From: Strigamia acuminata
Lineage: Eukaryota; Arthropoda; Chilopoda; Geophilomorpha; Linotaeniidae
Direction: 5' to 3'
NCBI GenBank assembly: GCA_949358305.1
Contig: OX442315.1
Location: 26,314,427-26,378,426, forward strand
Length of the DNA: 64,000 nt
In this document: positions 58,601-64,000 of the stretch, in pieces
Numbering within the stretch: the stretch's first letter is position 1
Layout of the letters: every line of letters begins with the position of its first letter
The notes under the pieces: generated by a model
Seen by the model: the letters and a program-made list of their open reading frames with translations, nothing else
What the model was told of the DNA's origin: nothing
Databases searched by the model: none
Program-made: the position numbers and the translations under genes

Positions 58601-59136
58601 TTAATGTTGGTGATTTCGAGTCTATTCTCGCACACACTTGAAATAAATGTTTAAAATAATTCTAAAAGACTACAACTAAACAAAAAACTTCAAAACAATG
58701 CAGTGCGAAGTTAATTTGCCCAGGTTTTGTCCATGTGGTGCAAATCTTAAGGAAAACTGCAAAGTACTAATTCTTTATTGTGTTTTTGACACCTTCCTAA
58801 ATCAATTTGTAACTCGCCACGCAACATTAGAGTCTGCATTTGATTTAGCACTTCAAAACTTTGACTTCTACCTCTGCTTCAAGCTTCACCCAACAATAAA
58901 CTAAATAATATATTTTTGTACATTGTACAATAGTTGGGCATTTCTTTAACTACAAAATTTACCATTATATTTCACAATATATTTCCCGCGTAAAATATCA
59001 TCTACAGTGAGGCATGCCGATTAACTTTTATATCAGTTGTTTCTCAGCTAGTAACACACCATTTCCTCTGCCGTTCCGGTCGCCTATTCCTAAAGTATAG
59101 CAACAGAGAAGTTTTAGTTACTGCTACTTTAGACAT
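55646..59136. other. AT-rich intergenic stretch
   Basis: No gene recognised. The frame at 57646-57951 has no domain. I see no repeat of note apart from A- and T-rich tracts. Confidence 0.5.
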
Positions 59137-59138
59137 TA

Positions 59139-59271
59139 GAGAGTTTGCAGAGATGCACTTTTCCTTATAAGGAAACTTGCCGCAACCAACTTCATAAGCT
59201 TATAAGGTTATAACACTATAAGGCCATAAGGATGGCCATTTATAAGGAAAAGTGCATCTCCGCAAACTCTC
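59139..59271. mobile_element. 133-bp palindromic MITE
   Basis: TA flanks both sides (59137-59138 and 59272-59273). The arms start GAGAGTTTGCAGAGATGCAC and mirror with one or two changes, continuing through TTTTCCTTATAA. The middle is rich in TTATAAGG and CCTTATAA. No open frame. Confidence 0.8.
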
Positions 59272-59273
59272 TA

Positions 59274-62200
59274 TTCCCCCTCCTCCGTATTTATACCGCA
59301 CCATTTATTCTTTAAAAATGGGATAATAACAATAAAAAAAACTCATCCTCCCACCATCATCAAGTTTTAAAAACAATCACACATATCACAAATGGTCAAC
59401 GCTGCACTTTAACCCTATAAAACAGAATATAAAAAGAAACCACATCATCAAATTTTAAAAACAACCCCATTATGTCCATATTTGGGCACTCCTTTAAAAA
59501 TTAGTCTAGACCGCCACAAACCCGCGCTAACGGAAAAAGCGTGGTTGAAAGCCAAATGCTCCATAGGATTTCCTACTTTTTACATTTAATCAATAAAAGA
59601 GATCAAGATTTTTTGCCAAATTGCATCCAGGGCCAAGCAGTAATCGAATTACTATCGTAAGTATCACATACGACCCATTAGCGTTAATTATAGTACCTAC
59701 ACGCTGTCTTGGTACAAGCCATTATTCAGAACCAGTGCTGGTTTCTTAAATAATTGAGCATCATTTGTAGTCATGTGCACCAAACGTTAACACACTGCAG
59801 ATTCGTAGTTATATACAGTATAATTATTTAGACTAAACAGCATTTTAAACATATTTCAGCTGCTTTTGACGTAAAACTACGTCTGACATGGACAATCCTC
59901 ACAGCGGAAATGTAAATCAGTGCCAGTAACGGAAATGTAAACCAGCGCCATCCCTTAACAGGAACTCGCAACTTCACAACTACAATAACAATAAAAACAA
60001 AACAACCACCACCCCACCTAGTTCTACGTTGTAGCTTCTTTGAAATGGCAGCCGATTCAGTCTGTTTTCAGTCGCAGATGGCATGCGCATGACATTTAAA
60101 CAACAAAACATGAATACGAATGCGACTACTATAAACAGCCGTTATTCACACGGCGCCAACAAACGTCTTTTATTAATCCAACATGTCCACCTGACTGAAA
60201 TCTGATATTTCTCATTTCTATTTCTTTCGCTTGATTTGTTTCTTTATCAGGTAACTTTCTCTCCTCTCCAAGCTACCACCTGCCACTGAAGTTTTGTTCA
60301 ATCCACCGCAACAATCCGATTTTTCTACTGTGCAAGGAGAATATAAATATCCAGAACAATGAACTATGTTATCTGCGTGAGGCCAGTTAACCACTATCCA
60401 TTTCCAACACATTTCCAACACAGAACATTGCCACACCCATGCTGCAAAATGCAAGCTCCATATTTTTCAGTCCATTACGCAAAAGGCGTTCCGTCTCAAA
60501 AGAAACGTTTAGTTGTTTATACACTGCACATATTGCAGAATTGTGTTCTGCCACAAATGTTCTTGAAATGACCCTCCGCAAATTTGCTGTAAACAGTTTT
60601 AAAAAATAAATAGCTAAGCCTCAAATAATGAACCACATTTCCGCACAGAATGGCAACTTTTAATGATGCTATCAAATATTGAACTAAATCTGTTGCTAAT
60701 GACAAATCGGGATACGGTATGCGGAGCAATTTAATAATTGCTTCGGTTGTTACTTTGCAATCCTCCTAAATCTTCTTCACCCTCAAATGTCATGCTATCC
60801 GCTCACTCAATTACGGCATGAATTATTAACCAATAAGACGTTGAGTTTTTAATTTAAAAAAAAAGAGGAAGTATAAAGTGATATAAAAGTTGAGCACTTA
60901 GTTCGCAATAAACATCAAGGTATATTAAAAATTAACAAGAATTGATTATTAAGCAAAGCAATAAAGAGATATACGACACCCTAACAAGTTTCCAGCATGT
61001 TTACACCTAACATTAAGTTTTATGAAAACAGCTATCAAAAATTATGATAGACATTTTGTGAGTGAAGGTCATAGCGATTTGTTTGCTCACGTACGAATTC
61101 CAAGGAATACGGTACTAAAATTAACAATTATTACGTTACAAAATGCGTATATTTTTTTTTCGTCAATGCTTAAAAAGCAATTGTTTTCAAATATACCCTA
61201 CGGTATCAGAAGCGTGCATACAATAACAAATTTGTCAGAGAAACTTCGTTATCTTAGACAATGGACAATTTATGAAGTAATGATAAGATCATCTCGATCC
61301 TCCCTGCGTTTATTGATCTGTCCTGTATTGTATCGATTTCTAACAACCCACCGACTTGAATACCACTGCGCACCAAGTGAGAATAAAGTTTGTCTAAAAA
61401 AATACAACTTAAAAAGCGCTTACTATAAATACACATCCGTTATAAAAGATTACGAAATCAATAGTTTCAAGATTCATTTCAGTTAAATATAATTAAATGA
61501 TATTTATTTAACTACACTGGTCTCTATGCATTTAACATTGATTTTATCAATAAAGATTTGGCAACAGAAATTTTTTTCCCAAACCGACATCAGTGATGTA
61601 ATTAGTGCAACATAACAGTTGCAAGCAAAGCATTTCGGTATTGGGCGAGTTTCACTAATTAAAGGCCACTCATGAATCATTAATGCAGAACAAACAATCC
61701 TTAATTGCATAATTTTTATTAATCCAAACGTTGCAAATAATTATAAATTTATAAATTTTATGTATAAACCTTTACAAACGTCATTTCAGTGGCATCATTC
61801 ACCGTGTGCATTAAATTGAACACTACAAAATGCCATGTGTGTTCCACGCTCAATTTAACCTGTTTGTTTTACGTCTGGATTTGAATAGTGAACATCCTTC
61901 TAATTGCATAAACAAACTGTGGTATGTCTACTAACAAGTAAGTTTTTCTTGAATGACTTCTTGAAGATATTATTGTTGTTATTTCTTTTTCTTTTTAAAC
62001 ATCAAATGAACATTCAAATGTTTTTTTCTTCTTCTTTTTTGCCGTAGCTACAATCCACTGTTAGTTCAGTTCAGTGTACTTGAATATTTGAATATACCAA
62101 ACAATTCATCAGACCATAATTTTTTTCATTTCTCAAAATATCAGTTCGTGCTATTCAATCATCTTTACATGTGTGTAATTGCATGAGTATCGTCACCCGG

Positions 62201-63304
62201 ATAGGAAACATTGAATTTCATCTACGCACATTTAAGAACATTTCAGTTCACCGTTTAATTAAAATCTTCAGATTCTTGTAGTTGAATTTTTGCTAACACC
62301 CAGTGAAAATTCAAAGCAAGGAAAACCACATCTGGAAACTATCATTTACGCACACACGCACACACAAGCACACATATTTTTCACATTTTGTATGTAGCAC
62401 AGTTGGATGTACGAAAACTGTCGAGTAACTTCGCAAACTTAATAACACAAAATATTTTGTGAAACTTCTTGCAATAAACAAACCTAACTAACGTATTAGT
62501 CATATTCAGAGTATTTAAAAGCCATCAAATGTTATTTTGAATCTGTAACAAACTCTGCGATAGCTGCGGCCCGTTTAAAATCAATAAAAAAAATATACAT
62601 ACCATACAATATACTTGTAGTGTACAAATAAAACTTTAAATTTCAACTTATTCAAATTGATTTCGTTTGCAAATAACTCCAACAATTTCTTATCAGTGAC
62701 CTTAGAGTTGACTAAATCAACAAAGCATACTTCCAGATTGCAATCATGTGTGTACAGCATTTTCTTTATATTTTATATTGATCTTTTAGTGGAATGCAAA
62801 TTCTTCTTTGTCAAGGACTAAAATTGATTACTCATGTTATTTTGAATTTGATTTTTAAAGAAATTGTGGTGACCCGATAGTCACTAGGGTGAAACTAAAA
62901 ATAAGAATATTCATTGGAAATATATATTTTATTTTATCAGAATTATTTCTGTTTATTATTTTTTATTTTGTCCAAAAAAGTTGGTTCTCATGAATAATTA
63001 GGTCGTTGCCAGGGCAACAAGCCTACAAGCCCCTATGTCTCAACAGCATGCATATCCTGTCTGAGATTGAGAAGGCAGTCTAAAGCAAACCATTGTCATG
63101 AAAAGTCTTTCAGAAATTTCTCCTTGAAACACACAATATTCACCGTAGTAAATTATGACTACTTTGCCAATAATTTGGACTCCTTTCACAGTCAGTAAAA
63201 GCTTTCTTGCAACAAATGGCATTTGTTGTGAGTTATTCCTTGCTCAGTCAGCCTATAGCCTTGAGCTTGTCAATCGCTGGTGAAGTAGAAGCCAAAAGTT
63301 GACA
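59274..63304. other. AT-rich stretch with no gene found
   Basis: The longest frame (61022-61486, plus, 154 codons) has no recognised domain and AT-driven composition; I do not call it a gene. A CA-rich tract lies at 62348-62372. Confidence 0.5.
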
Positions 63305-63490
63305 TCATCTCAGCCTGCGGAGCTCATCGTGCCGCCCAAGCCGAGAAAGGTACCGAATTGCCTGAAGTTGCCATGTCATCAGTTCAGCATAAGGAATTCT
63401 TCCGACCGCAGTCAGAAGAATTGCCCGAATTGTTTGTCGTCGTGCAGTTTGTGAGTAGAAGTAGAGATAAGATTTCGGAATATTTTCCAT
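63305..63490 (-). CDS. Possible small ORF or exon, 61 codons, unknown function
   Basis: The frame opens with ATG (A at -3) and ends in TGA. It encodes a basic peptide whose leucine, isoleucine and arginine spacing suggests an amphipathic helix (RRQTIRAILLTAVGRIPYAE, then a WQLQAIRYL segment). The block 63250-63600 is GC-richer than its surroundings and has several CpGs (CGACACGCGCCGACGTCGAC near 63561), as a promoter or first exon might. A second short frame (63490-63591, minus) overlaps its start in another phase and begins MMARRRRRVSRW. I recognise neither. It may be an exon of a gene beyond the window or chance. Confidence 0.25.
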   Translation of the reverse strand: MENIPKSYLYFYSQTARRQTIRAILLTAVGRIPYAELMTWQLQAIRYLSRLGRHDELRRLR

Positions 63491-63591
63491 TATTTTGTAA
63501 GTGAAGAAAACCGAATTATTTTGGCCCAAAATTGATCAATTATCGTCACAAGAAGCCATCGCGACACGCGCCGACGTCGACGAGCCATCAT

Positions 63592-64000
63592 TTTACATAT
63601 TTTCCATTCATTAACACAGTTCATTTTATTAATAATAGTTCATTTTAATAGTCAATGATTTCAGTATCAAAGAATGTATCTAAATATTTCATGTAAAGTG
63701 TGTTAAAATTATTCTAATCACAAAATAAATTATTTACCGTAAGTGTTTGTTTTGAGGAGATATTAGTCTCTATTATTAATATTTTCTACATAGTTTTGAT
63801 AAGACCCGGTGTGTCAACAGCTTGTAGCTTAGTTTAATTAGTTAGGAATAAGTAAGTTACAACAAAATAACCGTCGTTTCAAATACCTAAAAAACACATT
63901 TCATTAAAAAGTGTTTAGTTATAATGTACTGGGCTACACTGATGAAAAAAAAAGTCTGAACATTAAAAGCTTACACAGTTTTTTGACAATTACATGTGCC
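63592..64000. other. AT-rich right edge, no gene found
   Basis: Nothing recognised to the end of the window. Confidence 0.5.

Noticed and set aside
61022-61486. 154-codon open frame
   Set aside because: AT-driven composition and no recognised motif; length is within chance for 64 kb in six frames.

Overview
This window is animal nuclear DNA, most likely from an arthropod and possibly a crustacean. The signs are two intron-containing tRNA-Tyr genes, a multi-exon gene with short GT-AG introns, a neuropeptide GPCR of the myosuppressin-receptor type, and BEL/Pao, Tc1/mariner, hAT-like and pogo-like elements. The exact taxon is inference. Nothing looks bacterial and there are no operons.

Layout. 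(1) 1-18.9 kb: apart from two tRNA-Tyr genes 404 bp apart I found no gene and no structured transposon. It has simple repeats, a few short palindromes and one strong G-quadruplex motif, and could be regulatory or intronic. (2) 18.97-21.5 kb: a cluster of palindromic MITEs flanked by TA, one nested inside another. (3) 24.0-26.2 kb, minus strand: an unrecognised protein gene that I could assemble from five exons joined in consistent phase. It carries a KEN motif, four PQRVL motifs and several TP sites. (4) 27.9-38.2 kb: a nested stack. A foldback-like element with ~350-380 bp inverted arms encloses a 2.2 kb minisatellite. A BEL/Pao retrotransposon has inserted into its right arm, and that retrotransposon's reverse transcriptase is itself split by a ~580 bp insert. 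(5) 38.2-44.5 kb: a short hAT-like element with an 8-bp target duplication, two copies of one MITE family, and a 1.65 kb Tc1-like element with 554-bp, ~99% identical terminal inverted repeats around a dead transposase fragment. (6) 44.5-53.3 kb: AT-rich DNA with no gene found, two weak tRNA-like SINE heads and a strong double palindrome. (7) 53.7-54.9 kb, minus strand: an apparently intact, single-exon GPCR with inverted-repeat elements just downstream and upstream. (8) 55.6-64 kb: AT-rich DNA with one small MITE and one weak short ORF near the end.

Only the two protein genes and the two tRNA genes look functional. Every transposable element for which coding sequence is visible is broken. The most unusual material is the nested stack and the long-arm Tc1-like element. 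I found no evidence for a new enzymatic or defence system.
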